A DNA stretch of 64,000 bases. Origin: Lysobacter panacisoli. Its GTDB lineage: Bacteria; Pseudomonadota; Gammaproteobacteria; Xanthomonadales; Xanthomonadaceae. Location of the stretch: the NCBI RefSeq assembly GCF_009765165.1, contig NZ_VLNU01000001.1, positions 2,345,001 through 2,409,000 of the forward strand, written 5' to 3'. The notes beneath the pieces are model-generated. The model worked only from the letters and a program-made list of their open reading frames with translations, did not search any database and was not told where the DNA came from. Below, piece after piece: positions 51,387 through 61,079 of this stretch; positions within the stretch are counted from its first letter, which is position 1; every line of letters begins with the position of its first letter. The translations under genes were made by a program, and so were the position numbers.

Positions 51387-53612
51387 ATGCGTGTCCCGCT
51401 GACCCTGGCCATCCTGGCCGCCCTGTCCGCTCCGGTTTCCGCCGTGGAGATCGACGGCCGCGTCGATCCGGCCGAATGGCAGGGCGCGCGCCACGTGACC
51501 GACTTCCGCAAGGTCCAGCCGCTGTCGCTGGATCCGGCCTCGTTGCCGACCGAGGCGTGGATCCTCGCCACGCCCGAAGGCCTGGCGATCGCGTTCCGCA
51601 ACCAGCAGCCCGCGAGCGTGCCGCGCACCCGCCAGCGTGTGCAGCGCGATTTCGAGGAACAGGTCGATCGCGTCAACCTGATGATCGATTACGACGGCGA
51701 CGGTCGCACCGGCTACAACTTCACCGTCTCGTCCACCGACGGCATCGCCGACGCGGTGATCACCAACGAAAGCCAGTTCAACGACGACTGGGACGGCAAC
51801 TGGCGCCACGCCGTCAGCGAGGACGACGAGTACTGGTACGTCGAGATGCTGATCCCGTGGTACATCGCGCCGATGCGCGAGGGCCGCGACGGCACGCGCA
51901 CGGTCAAGATCTACCTTGACCGCGTGATCGGCTCCACCGGTGAGCGTTCCGCCTGGCCGGGCGCGAGCTTCCAGCGTCCGCGCTTCCTGTCCGACTTCGC
52001 GCCGGTGGAGATGCCGCAGTACAGCCAGTCGCTGCTGGCGATCACGCCCTACGCGTCGGGCCTGTACGACAACGTCAACCATTCCAGCGACTTCGACGGC
52101 GGCGCCGATCTCTTCTGGAAGCCGAACGGCCAGTTCCAGCTGTCGGCCACGCTGAACCCGGATTTCGGCCAGGTCGAGAGCGACGACCTCGTCGTCAACT
52201 TCGATGCGACGGAGATCTTCATCAGCGACAAGCGCCCGTTCTTCACCGAGAACCAGGGCATCTTCGAATTCACCACGCCGTCGGACTACAGCCAGCTGCT
52301 GTACACGCGCCGCGTCGGTGGCCCGGCGGACGACGGCGATGGCGCCGGCGACATCACCGCGGCGGTGAAGCTCAACGGCAGCATCGGCGCGACCAAGTAC
52401 GGCGTGTTCGCCGCCGACGAAGCCGATGAAGTCGGTCGCACGTTCGGCGCGCTGCGCGTGGTGCGCGACATGGACAAGCAGAACCTCGGCGCGATGGTCA
52501 CCCACGTCGACCGTCCGTTCCTCGATCGCGACGCGACCGTGATGGGCGTGGACCACAACTGGCGCCCGAGCGCGCGCGTGAGCGTGGAAACGCGCCTGAT
52601 CGGCAGCCAGATCGACGAGTCGGGCCGCACCACCGACGACACCGGCGCGACGATGTGGGTCAACTACGAGATGGACCACGGCTGGCGCCAGCGCTGGCTC
52701 GCGATGCACTTCGGCAACGAGCTGGAGATCAACGACTTCGGCTACCTGCAGCGCAACAGCACCAACTACTTCAACTGGGAAGTGCTGCGTCGCTTCACCG
52801 ACCTGCCGGCCGATTCGCGCTACTCGTCGAAGGACTGGCGCGGACGCATCAGCGGCACCGACAACGACCACGGCGATCGCCTGCAGCGCCAGCTGCGCAT
52901 CAGCCGCGAGGGCAACCTGCGCAACGGCAGCTACGAATACGCGCAGATCAACATCAACACTTCCGGCGTCGACGATCTGCTCACGCGCGGCAACGGCCTG
53001 GTCGACAAGCCGTCGAGCTTCAACGCGTACTTCGAGTTCACGCGTCCGCGCAAGGGCGACTGGGCGTGGGAAGTAGAAGCGGACCTGTTCAGCGGCGGCC
53101 TCGCCGGCAACGACAAGGTCGGCTACGACTTGCGCGTCCAGCCGACGTACTTCATCAGCGACGCCTTCAGCGTGTACCTGGGCGGTTACTACGAGCGCAT
53201 CCCGAGCTGGCTGGTGTGGCAGAACGACAACCTGATCGGCGAATTCAACGAGCACATGCTGCAGCTCGACGCCGGCATGGACTGGACGATCACCAGCAAG
53301 CAGGAGCTGCGCGTGAAGCTGCAGGCCATCGGCCTGGACGCCGACCTGGAGCAGGCGTACCGGGTGGCGCAGAACGGCGCGTCGATTCCGACCGACGAAC
53401 CGGTCGAGGATTTCAGCGTCAGCAACCTCGGCTTCCAGATCCGTTACCGCTACGAACTGGCGCCGCTCTCGTATCTGTATGTGGTCTATGGCCGCGGTGG
53501 TTTCGACCAGCAGCCGTTCGCCGATGGCGCGGACCGCGCGCTGCGCGACAGCATGGACCTGCGCGACGACGAGCAGTTGCTGGTGAAGCTGAGCTATCGG
53601 TTCGAGCTGTAA
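51387..53612 (+). CDS. DUF5916 outer-membrane protein with N-terminal carbohydrate-binding-like domain
   Basis: 741 residues. The signal peptide (about 1-19, cleaved after VSA) precedes a CBM9-like sandwich (about 20-190: EIDGRVDPAEWQGARHV, then EDDEYWYVEMLIPW). The DUF5916 core follows, with LNPDFGQVESDDLVVNFDATE and DKRPFFTENQGIFEF, and then a long region of alternating beta strands ending in LSYRFEL. An outer-membrane barrel is inferred. Function unknown; relatives occur beside peptidase and polysaccharide genes. It is a single gene, 233 bases after the dehydrogenase. Confidence 0.88.
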   Translation: MRVPLTLAILAALSAPVSAVEIDGRVDPAEWQGARHVTDFRKVQPLSLDPASLPTEAWILATPEGLAIAFRNQQPASVPRTRQRVQRDFEEQVDRVNLMIDYDGDGRTGYNFTVSSTDGIADAVITNESQFNDDWDGNWRHAVSEDDEYWYVEMLIPWYIAPMREGRDGTRTVKIYLDRVIGSTGERSAWPGASFQRPRFLSDFAPVEMPQYSQSLLAITPYASGLYDNVNHSSDFDGGADLFWKPNGQFQLSATLNPDFGQVESDDLVVNFDATEIFISDKRPFFTENQGIFEFTTPSDYSQLLYTRRVGGPADDGDGAGDITAAVKLNGSIGATKYGVFAADEADEVGRTFGALRVVRDMDKQNLGAMVTHVDRPFLDRDATVMGVDHNWRPSARVSVETRLIGSQIDESGRTTDDTGATMWVNYEMDHGWRQRWLAMHFGNELEINDFGYLQRNSTNYFNWEVLRRFTDLPADSRYSSKDWRGRISGTDNDHGDRLQRQLRISREGNLRNGSYEYAQININTSGVDDLLTRGNGLVDKPSSFNAYFEFTRPRKGDWAWEVEADLFSGGLAGNDKVGYDLRVQPTYFISDAFSVYLGGYYERIPSWLVWQNDNLIGEFNEHMLQLDAGMDWTITSKQELRVKLQAIGLDADLEQAYRVAQNGASIPTDEPVEDFSVSNLGFQIRYRYELAPLSYLYVVYGRGGFDQQPFADGADRALRDSMDLRDDEQLLVKLSYRFEL

Positions 53613-53624
53613 GGCTTCAGCCGT

Positions 53625-53646
53625 GATCCCCGCGAAGGCGGGGATC
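53625..53646. repeat. Palindromic GATCCCCGC repeat
   Basis: A perfect 9-base stem (GATCCCCGC / GCGGGGATC) with a GAAG loop, between the convergent stops of the DUF5916 gene and the PIN gene. It is a member of the short interspersed palindromes common in Xanthomonadaceae and may serve as a bidirectional terminator. Confidence 0.75.
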
Positions 53647-53648
53647 CT

Positions 53649-54119
53649 TCAGCGCGGTGACGACCACGCCTCCACCCACTGCGCTGGCGTCAGGATGTCG
53701 AGCGAACACTCGCGTTGCATCCGCCGCGCGAGCTTCAACAGCGCGTCGTCGCGACTGAGCAGCCATCGTGCCTCGCAGCCGGCAGCGAGCTCCAGGAACT
53801 TCTGGTCGTCCGGATCCGCGCAGCGGGGCAAGGGATTCGATTCCGTGCGCGGGAATGTCCCCACGCGCATCACGGCGTCATAGTCGGACAGACACGTCGC
53901 GCGCGTCGCATCGTCGAGTTTCAGTACGGGGTAGGCCAGCACGCGCTGCCATTCGTCGCGACAGGCTTCATCGGTGACGCCGGACAACGCACCGGAACGT
54001 AGCGCATCGCGCAGCGGCGCGACGCGCGGATCGGCGAACACGAACAGGTCGAGGCAGACATTGGTGTCCAGCACGATGCGCGGCGGACCGCGTTCCGCGC
54101 CGGACGCGATGGTGCTCAC
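53649..54119 (-). CDS. PIN-domain protein (toxin-like ribonuclease family)
   Basis: 156 residues. The PIN fold's acidic residues are visible: Asp in IVLDTNVCLDLFVF, Glu in TDEACRDEWQRVL, and Asp in CADPDDQKFLELA and LLSRDDALL. The GTG start overlaps the preceding lipoprotein stop (GTGA). It resembles the family annotated as PIN-type toxin-antitoxin toxins, but no antitoxin-like gene adjoins it. A housekeeping RNase role is equally possible. Confidence 0.85.
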   Translation of the reverse strand: MSTIASGAERGPPRIVLDTNVCLDLFVFADPRVAPLRDALRSGALSGVTDEACRDEWQRVLAYPVLKLDDATRATCLSDYDAVMRVGTFPRTESNPLPRCADPDDQKFLELAAGCEARWLLSRDDALLKLARRMQRECSLDILTPAQWVEAWSSPR

Positions 54120-54790
54120 TGCTCGACTTCGCGCAGGTCCGCCGTGCCGATGCGCCAGGCGCGTTGGTCCGCCGTCGCGCCGTCGACCACGCTGCGACGC
54201 AATGTGTACGCGCCGACGAAGCGCTGCTGGCGGCCGTCGGCATGCGTCGCGGTGAGCGCCACCGGCACTTCGATATAGCGCGAGCCCGCTGCCGCATCGA
54301 CCTGCCCCGGCGCGAGGATTTCGATCGACACGCCCGTGGTATCGGCGAAACCGCCGGCGAACTGCTCCGCGCTCTGGCCGCTGGCACGGCCACCGTCGGA
54401 CCACAGCGCGTGCGCAGCCGCGTAGTCGCGGCGGTTGATCGCCGCGTAGTAGTCGCGGATCACCCCGACCGCGTCCTGCACGGTGGGTTCGCTGGTCGCT
54501 TCCGCTGCAGCAGTGTCGGGTGCTTCCGTCGTGGATTCACCGGTGCCCTCAGGCAGGATCGGGTTGCCGTTCTCGTCCAGCGCGACCTCGCCTTCGTCGG
54601 GCTGCGGAAGGCCGATCTGGCCCGGGCCCGGTTTGTCGGGCATGCCGGTGACGCCACCGCGCGCACCTTCGGGCGTGGGCAGCGTTTCGGCGTTGCCGTC
54701 CTTCGATGCGGGCCCGGTGGTGGCCTTGTCGCCGCAGGCCGAAAGCGTGGCGCACAACGCCAGCGCGGTTACGAGGAAACGCAGGTGCAT
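54116..54790 (-). CDS. Lipoprotein with NTF2-like domain
   Basis: 224 residues. The lipobox LSAC has the lipid-modified Cys near residue 19. A long Pro/Glu/Thr-rich linker (about 25-100) precedes an NTF2/SnoaL-like domain (about 105-224) beginning TVQDAVGVIRDYYAAINRRDYAAAHALWSDGGRASG. Envelope location is inferred; ligand unknown. It starts 2 bases after the DUF1439 stop and overlaps the PIN start, so the three genes form one transcript. Confidence 0.82.
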   Translation of the reverse strand: MHLRFLVTALALCATLSACGDKATTGPASKDGNAETLPTPEGARGGVTGMPDKPGPGQIGLPQPDEGEVALDENGNPILPEGTGESTTEAPDTAAAEATSEPTVQDAVGVIRDYYAAINRRDYAAAHALWSDGGRASGQSAEQFAGGFADTTGVSIEILAPGQVDAAAGSRYIEVPVALTATHADGRQQRFVGAYTLRRSVVDGATADQRAWRIGTADLREVEQ

Positions 54791-54792
54791 GT

Positions 54793-55353
54793 TCACTGAT
54801 CCAGGTGGACGACGACGGTGCCCTGTTCGATCGTGGTCGTGCCGATGCGACGCGAGCCGAGGCGGTCGAGCAGGCTGTTGTCGAGGCGATAGACCGGCTC
54901 CTGCCGTGCGTATTCGCCGAGCCATGAATTGAGCAGCGCACGCGAACTGGCGTTCATCGCGCCGCCCAGGCCGGGTACGTTCACATCTTCGATGCGCGGC
55001 TCCTGCAGGTGCAGGCCGCGCGTGCCGGGGTCGTAGCGCAGCGCGCTGGTCAGCGCGAAATGGCCGTCGGGCCGGCTGCTGTCGCTGCCGAGCGCGGACA
55101 CGCCGAGGTCGAAATCCACACGCAGGCGACTGGAGCCTTGCGGGATCGACACACGCGGGTTCATCAGCGTCATCGAGACCAGTCCGCCGAGCTTGTCGTA
55201 ATGCTTGGGGAAATTGCGGTCCAGCGAATGCTGCAACTGCATCGGCGTGAAGCGCACGTCGTTGCCGAGCAGGGCGCCCAGGCTGGTGCAGGCGGCGAGT
55301 GCGACGCCGAACGCGGCGGCGACGAGGATTCGGGAAATGCGGCGCGGGTACAT
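54793..55353 (-). CDS. DUF1439 family lipoprotein
   Basis: 186 residues. The lipobox LAAC (Cys22) follows a hydrophobic signal. The mature part is the beta-rich DUF1439 domain (FTPMQLQHSLDRNFPKHYDKLGGLVSMTLMNPRVSI, then LRVDFDLGVSALG). The E. coli relative YceB is a lipoprotein of similar fold with a suggested lipid-binding pocket. It is first in the three-gene lipoprotein-lipoprotein-PIN set. Confidence 0.85.
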   Translation of the reverse strand: MYPRRISRILVAAAFGVALAACTSLGALLGNDVRFTPMQLQHSLDRNFPKHYDKLGGLVSMTLMNPRVSIPQGSSRLRVDFDLGVSALGSDSSRPDGHFALTSALRYDPGTRGLHLQEPRIEDVNVPGLGGAMNASSRALLNSWLGEYARQEPVYRLDNSLLDRLGSRRIGTTTIEQGTVVVHLDQ

Positions 55354-55532
55354 CCGGGGCTCCACGGGTATGCCGGGACGATACCCGCGCCGCATGAACA
55401 AGAACAGGACCGATGCGCACGACCACTGCTGGTCCGCCCGGTCGCATCCCCGTCGCGCGCGGGTGGTTATGGGGTCGATCCTAACGTCCGTGCCTGCGGC
55501 GCATGGTGGCGAGCCGACCAGCGGTCGCGGCT

Positions 55533-56162
55533 TCAGGCCCGCTGCTGGATCGCAAGGCGCAGGCCCAGGCCGATGAACAGCGTGCCGGTCGCGCGCTGCA
55601 TCCAGCGTCCGCCACGACCCGCGACACGGCGGCCGAGGCGACCGACCGCGACGCTGAGGAACACGTCGTTGCACAGCCCCACCAGTGCGAGCAATGCGCC
55701 GAGCACGAGGAACTGCAGCCACACCCAGCCGCGTTCGGGATGCACGAACTGCGGCAGGAACGCGAGGAAGAACAGCGCGACCTTCGGATTGAGCACGCCG
55801 GTCACGACCGAACGCAGGTAGACGCCGCGCCCCGACGTCGCGGCCGGCGGTGTGCTTTCGGCCGGCGCCTCGCCACTGCGCCAGGCCTTGATGCCGAGCC
55901 AGATCAGATACGCCGCGCCGAGGTACTTGATCGCCTCGAACGCCAGCGCCGACGTGGCCAGCACCGCCGACAGGCCCAGCCCCGCCGCGACCGCATGCAG
56001 CAGCGTCGCGGTCTCCAGTCCCAGCCCGGCCTGCAAGCCGCGACGCATCCCGCCGGACAGGCTCTGCGCGACGATCCACGCGGTTCCCGGCCCGGGCAGG
56101 ATCACCAGCACCGCCGCGGCGGCGAGGTAGGCGAGCAGGGTCTGGGTGTCGAACAGCGGCAT
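55533..56162 (-). CDS. LysE/RhtB family amino-acid exporter
   Basis: 209 residues with about six membrane helices. The LysE signature ILPGPGTAWIVAQSLSGGMRRGLQAGLGLETATLLHA (broken here for length: Pro-Gly-Pro near residue 23, GG-RG-aG-G near 37-48) starts the protein, and TGVLNPKVALFFLAFLPQFV is present in the middle. It exports amino acids or homoserine lactone-like compounds; the substrate cannot be told. The 180 bases to the DUF1439 gene hold nothing recognisable. It stands alone. Confidence 0.92.
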   Translation of the reverse strand: MPLFDTQTLLAYLAAAAVLVILPGPGTAWIVAQSLSGGMRRGLQAGLGLETATLLHAVAAGLGLSAVLATSALAFEAIKYLGAAYLIWLGIKAWRSGEAPAESTPPAATSGRGVYLRSVVTGVLNPKVALFFLAFLPQFVHPERGWVWLQFLVLGALLALVGLCNDVFLSVAVGRLGRRVAGRGGRWMQRATGTLFIGLGLRLAIQQRA

Positions 56163-56263
56163 CGCGGTGGTCCGTAGGAGCAGAATGTCAGACTACGCGC
56201 CGGGCCGAAGTCGTGCGCGCCAGCGCACGCGATGCAGCGTTCCGCGCAAAGTCGGGTGCGATG

Positions 56264-57478
56264 TCACGGCGAGGAAGCCTTGGCCGGAGTCGACGTCCCT
56301 CGACCCTGCAGAGGCAGCGGCGGCGGTGCGCGGCGGCTGCCGGCGTAGCGCGCGTAGTCGCGGTAGAGCGTCTGCACCGTCGGCGTGCCGTCGAGGTCGT
56401 GCGCGACCTTGCCGCCCGAACGCGGCTTCAGCACCGCGAACCAGCGGTGCGCGCCGACGATGTCCTGGTCGGTGAGCGGCCGCCCCTTGGCGTCGGTCGC
56501 GATCACCGACAGCGTCACCGCATGGTTCACGTTGCCGCCGATCGCATACAGCCGCCGGCGGTCCGTGTCGGTTTTCACCACCAGATCGCAGTGCAGCGCG
56601 TTGGAATCGCTGTTGCCGCTGCGCACATCGGCGATGGAGGCGAAGGTGGCATCGCCGCGCGCCGTACACAGCAGGTCGCCCGCGGCTGGCGTTGATTCGG
56701 CAAGGTCGTACGCGACGTACAGTTGCGAGGAATCCTGTCCGTCGCGTGCGCGCACCGCGGCGCGCACGTAGTCGATGTGGCCACCGCTGCGCTGGAACTG
56801 CGCGGTCGACAGCCCGGCCTCGCAGGCGAGCCAGGAAATGAATGCCGCCGACCACGGCATCGCCCAACCGGCTTCGTGCCAACCGTAGTTGACGATGCTC
56901 TGCACGCGCATCGCTTCCTCGTTTCCGGTCGCGGCCCAGTAGCCGGCGATGGTGCCCTGCACGGCGGCGTCGTCTTCCATCAAACCCAGGCGCGGCGCCT
57001 GGCGCAGCACGCGGCTGCCGATGGAAGCGTTGCGGCCGGGCGAGATGATCTCGACCACGCCGTCCGGCTGCGGCACGCGCGGCACGATCGCCGACGGTTC
57101 CACCGCCATGTCCAGCACGGGCAAGCCGAAGTAGGCCCATTCGGCGGCGGCAAGGTCGATCATCCGCGTGCGCGGATCGCCGCGCGGCGGGATCGATGGA
57201 CACGAGCTGATCGCGATGCGGTAGCCCGCCGCGCGCGCCGGCACATAGCCGTTGCCCGAGCGCCGGTACATCGGTTCGAACGAGTTCGGACCGACGCGCA
57301 CCATCATCGGCGGCGCGTCCTCGCCGCGCGACCAGGTCACGCGCAGCGCGGGATCGGGGAAACCGGTGGGACGCGGAAACGCGGGGATGGCCCGACTGGC
57401 GTTCTGCTGCGCGCACACCGGCGCGAGCAGCAGGATCAAGGTGAGCGCGGTGGCGAGAATCCCGAAGCTCGATCGCAT
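56264..57478 (-). CDS. DUF2272 domain exported protein
   Basis: 404 residues. The signal peptide (about 1-23, cleaved after CA) is followed by an N-terminal region of unknown type (about 30-190). A DUF2272 domain (about 195-370) has MPWSAAFISWLACEAG, VAYDLAESTPAAGDLLC and HCDLVVKTD. The order of Ala/Cys-like, then His, resembles NlpC/CHAP amidase folds, but the usual Cys nucleophile is not obvious. A cell-wall role is possible, not shown. GGGAG lies 6 bases before the ATG. Confidence 0.83.
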   Translation of the reverse strand: MRSSFGILATALTLILLLAPVCAQQNASRAIPAFPRPTGFPDPALRVTWSRGEDAPPMMVRVGPNSFEPMYRRSGNGYVPARAAGYRIAISSCPSIPPRGDPRTRMIDLAAAEWAYFGLPVLDMAVEPSAIVPRVPQPDGVVEIISPGRNASIGSRVLRQAPRLGLMEDDAAVQGTIAGYWAATGNEEAMRVQSIVNYGWHEAGWAMPWSAAFISWLACEAGLSTAQFQRSGGHIDYVRAAVRARDGQDSSQLYVAYDLAESTPAAGDLLCTARGDATFASIADVRSGNSDSNALHCDLVVKTDTDRRRLYAIGGNVNHAVTLSVIATDAKGRPLTDQDIVGAHRWFAVLKPRSGGKVAHDLDGTPTVQTLYRDYARYAGSRRAPPPLPLQGRGTSTPAKASSP

Positions 57479-57566
57479 GAGCCGCTCCCGGTTGGCTGGG
57501 AGCAGCTTGCGGACTCCAGTGTGAAAGCGGCGCAGTCCCGCGCGGACCGGCCGCTTCCGTGGCCGC

Positions 57567-59609
57567 TCAGTCTTCTTCCGGGCGTGGCTTGTAGGCCTCG
57601 ACCAGCTTCTGCTGCACGTTCACCGGGACCGGCTCGTAGTGGCTGAAATCCAGCGAATAGCGACCGCGGCCGGCGGTCACCGATTTCAGTTCGGCCGCAT
57701 AGCCTTCCAGCTCCGAAAGCGGCACCTGCGCCTTCACCAGGATCTCGTTGCCGCGCACGCTGTCGGTGCCGCTGATGCGCGCGCGCTTGCTGGCCAGACC
57801 GCCGCTGACGTCGCCCATGTGCTGCTCCGGCGCGCTGACCTCCAGTTCGACGATGGGTTCCAGCACCTGCGGGCGCGCCTTGCCGATGGCGTCGAGGAAG
57901 GCCTTCTTGCCCGCCGCGACGAACGCGACTTCCTTGCTGTCGACCGGATGGTGCTTGCCGTCGTACACGATCACGCGCACGTCCTGGATCGGATAACCCG
58001 CGACCGCGCCGCTGCGCAGCACCTGGCGCACGCCTTTCTCCACGGCGGGCATGAACTGGCCAGGGATCGTGCCGCCCTTCACCTCGTCGACGAACTCGAA
58101 GCCGCCGCCGCGCGGCAGCGGTTCGATGCGCAGGAACACCTCGCCGAACTGGCCCGCGCCACCGGTCTGCTTCTTGTGGCGATGGTGGCCTTCGGCCTTG
58201 CCGGCGACGGTCTCGCGATAAGCGATGCGCGGCGGACGCGAGTTGACCTCGACACCGTAGCGGTCCTTCAGGCGTTCCAGGTTGATGCGCAGGTGCAGGT
58301 CGGACAGGCCGCGGATCACCGTCTCGTTGGTTTCCACCTCGTGCTCTACGACGAAGCACGGATCCTCCTCGGCGAGCTTGTGCAGTGAAGTGGAGAGTTT
58401 CTGTTCCTGGCCCTTGCTCGCCGCATCGACCGCGAGCCCGAACATCGGGCGCGGAAAATCCAGCGGCGCCAGGCGGATCTGGTCCTCGTCGTGGCTGTCG
58501 TGCAACACCGCATCGAAGTGCAGTTCGTCGACCTTCGCCACCGCGGCGATATCGCCGGGAATCGCCTGCTCGATCTCGACGTGGTCCTTGCCCTTGAGCT
58601 TGAACAGGTGGCCGACCTTGAACGGCTTCTTGCCGTCGTCGACGAGCAGCTGCGTGTCCTTCTTCACCGTGCCCTGGTAGACACGGAAGATGCCGAGCTT
58701 GCCGACGAAGGGGTCGTTGACGATCCGGAACACGTCGGCCAGTACGTGCGCTTTCGGGTCCGGCACCGCTTCGATGCGTTGCCGTTCCGGGCCTTTCTCG
58801 AATGGCGGCGCGTTGGCTTCGGCCGGATTCGGGAACCAGCGCTCGGCGACATCGAGCAGTTCGGTGATGCCGGCGCCGGTGCGCGCCGAACAGAACAGGA
58901 CGGGCACCAGGTGGCCCTCGCGCAGGCACTGTTCGAACGCGTCGTGCAGCTCGTCGCCGGACAGGCCTTCCTCGCCGACGTCGAGGTAGTGCTCCATCAC
59001 CGTCTCGTTGATCTCGACGATCTGGTCGATGATCTTCTGGTGCCAGTCGCTCAGCGGGCCGAGATCGCTGTCGCCGGTCGGATTGAGCAGGCAGTCGACC
59101 ACGCGCTTGCCGTCGTCGGCTGGCAGGTTCAGCGGCAGGCATTCGGGGCCGAACGCTTCGCGCAGGTCGGCCAGAACGCCTTCGATGGACGTGCCCTCGT
59201 GGTCGATCTTGTTGACGACGATGGCGCGGCACAGGCCGCGTCCGCGCGCGTACTCCATCATCCGGCGCGTGCCGTACTCCACGCCGCTGACGGCATCGAC
59301 GACGACCAGTACCGTTTCCACCGCGCCCAGCGCCGACAGCGCCGGACCGCGGAAATCCGGATAGCCGGGCGTGTCGATGAGGTTCACGTGAATGCCCGCG
59401 TGGTCGATCGAGGCGATGGCCGCGTCGATGGAATGGCCACGCTGCTTTTCGATGGCGTCGAAGTCGGAGACCGTGCTGCCGCGCTCGACGCTGCCTGCCG
59501 TCTGGATTGCGCCGCCGGCCTGCAGCAGGGCTTCGAACAGTGTGGTTTTGCCGGCGCCGGGGTGGCCTGACAGGGCCACGTTGCGGATGTTCTGTGTGCT
59601 GTAGGGCAT
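57567..59609 (-). CDS. Elongation factor G-like translational GTPase (EF-G2 type)
   Basis: 680 residues with all five EF-G domains. G1 is GHPGAGKT (15-22), G3 is DTPGYPDF (79-86) and G4 is NKID (133-136). Domain IV shows GHHRHKKQTGGAGQFGEV. Compared with true EF-G, the catalytic switch-II His is Tyr83 and G1 has His-Pro in place of His-Ile-Asp. This matches the EF-G2-like group, whose role differs from the main elongation factor. I chose the start at 59609; frame upstream is unlike the family. It stands alone with 299 gene-free bases upstream. Confidence 0.9.
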   Translation of the reverse strand: MPYSTQNIRNVALSGHPGAGKTTLFEALLQAGGAIQTAGSVERGSTVSDFDAIEKQRGHSIDAAIASIDHAGIHVNLIDTPGYPDFRGPALSALGAVETVLVVVDAVSGVEYGTRRMMEYARGRGLCRAIVVNKIDHEGTSIEGVLADLREAFGPECLPLNLPADDGKRVVDCLLNPTGDSDLGPLSDWHQKIIDQIVEINETVMEHYLDVGEEGLSGDELHDAFEQCLREGHLVPVLFCSARTGAGITELLDVAERWFPNPAEANAPPFEKGPERQRIEAVPDPKAHVLADVFRIVNDPFVGKLGIFRVYQGTVKKDTQLLVDDGKKPFKVGHLFKLKGKDHVEIEQAIPGDIAAVAKVDELHFDAVLHDSHDEDQIRLAPLDFPRPMFGLAVDAASKGQEQKLSTSLHKLAEEDPCFVVEHEVETNETVIRGLSDLHLRINLERLKDRYGVEVNSRPPRIAYRETVAGKAEGHHRHKKQTGGAGQFGEVFLRIEPLPRGGGFEFVDEVKGGTIPGQFMPAVEKGVRQVLRSGAVAGYPIQDVRVIVYDGKHHPVDSKEVAFVAAGKKAFLDAIGKARPQVLEPIVELEVSAPEQHMGDVSGGLASKRARISGTDSVRGNEILVKAQVPLSELEGYAAELKSVTAGRGRYSLDFSHYEPVPVNVQQKLVEAYKPRPEED

Positions 59610-59908
59610 GAGCGGACTTCTCCCGCGTCTGTCGGGTGGGAAGGCCGTCATGGCTGTCCGCGCTGCGCGCCAGCGCAGGTGCGCTCGGCGGGCGGTCATG
59701 GCGGAAAACTCCGGCGGGGCCGGGATCGCAAGCCTCGCGCAAGGGGCAGGGGTGGTCAAGCGCATGGAGGGCGAAATGCGAAACAGGCGCAGCCGTTCAC
59801 GCGCCGCGTGAAGGCGGCGTGCGGCCGGTTTCGGGCACGAACCGACATGCCCGGCTAACGTCCCGCGCGCTAGGCTGGCGCTCCTTCACGTCGAACGGGA
59901 GTTGCGTC

Positions 59909-60346
<438 letters not shown>

Positions 60347-60353
60347 CGCACGG

Positions 60354-61058
60354 ATGGCATCGGAGGCGATCTCGCGTGCCGTGCTCGTGCACGGCGCCGG
60401 TGGTGGCGGCTGGGAATGGAATGTGTGGCGGCGGGTGTTCGCCGCACGCGGCATCGATGCGGTGGCCCTCGACCTGGCGCCGGCCGCGGCAGGTCTGGCG
60501 GCCACCGGCTTCGGCGATTACCTCGCGCAGGTGCGCGCGGCGCTGGCCGGGTTACCGCGTCCGCGCGCGCTGGTCGGGGCCAGCCTCGGCGGCCTGCTCG
60601 CCGCAGCCTGCGCCGACGAGGCCGATGCGCTGGTGCTGGTGAATCCGCTGCCGCCCGCGCCGTGGTCCGCCTCGATGCCCGCGCGCGATTGGCCCGACCT
60701 CGTGCCGTGGCGGCGCGACGCGCGCCTGTCGTCCACGCGCCGCTCGCTGGCCGATGCCGACGACGCGACGGCGCTGTTCGCGTTCCGCCGATGGCGCGAT
60801 GAATCGGGCGCGGTGTTGCGACACGCGCAGGCGGGCCTGAACGTGGCCGCGCCGTCCTGTCGCACGCTGATGCTGACTTCGGATCGCGATGAAGACGTAC
60901 CGGCCTCAATCACGCTGGAAATCGCGCACGCCTGGAACGCCGACGTCGTGAAGCTGGCCGGTTCGCATGTGGGCCCGCTGCTGGGGCGCGACGCCGCACC
61001 GGTCGCCCTCCGGGTGGCGGGCTGGCTGGCGCAGGGACGGGTGTCCCGGGCGGCGTGA
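60354..61058 (+). CDS. Alpha/beta hydrolase
   Basis: 234 residues. The oxyanion-hole loop is LVHGAGGGGWEW, the nucleophile elbow GASLGG has Ser77, the acid Asp lies in TSDRDEDVP and the base His in GSHVGPLLG. The size and short cap resemble small esterases related to plant MES/RsbQ-like enzymes. Substrate unknown. It starts 7 bases after osmC and is probably co-transcribed with it. Confidence 0.87.
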   Translation: MASEAISRAVLVHGAGGGGWEWNVWRRVFAARGIDAVALDLAPAAAGLAATGFGDYLAQVRAALAGLPRPRALVGASLGGLLAAACADEADALVLVNPLPPAPWSASMPARDWPDLVPWRRDARLSSTRRSLADADDATALFAFRRWRDESGAVLRHAQAGLNVAAPSCRTLMLTSDRDEDVPASITLEIAHAWNADVVKLAGSHVGPLLGRDAAPVALRVAGWLAQGRVSRAA

Positions 61059-61079
61059 TCCAGTTATGGGAATTCCGGC

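Noticed and set aside
53649-54790. A PIN toxin-antitoxin pair
   Set aside because: The gene upstream encodes a lipoprotein with an NTF2-like domain, not a DNA-binding antitoxin.
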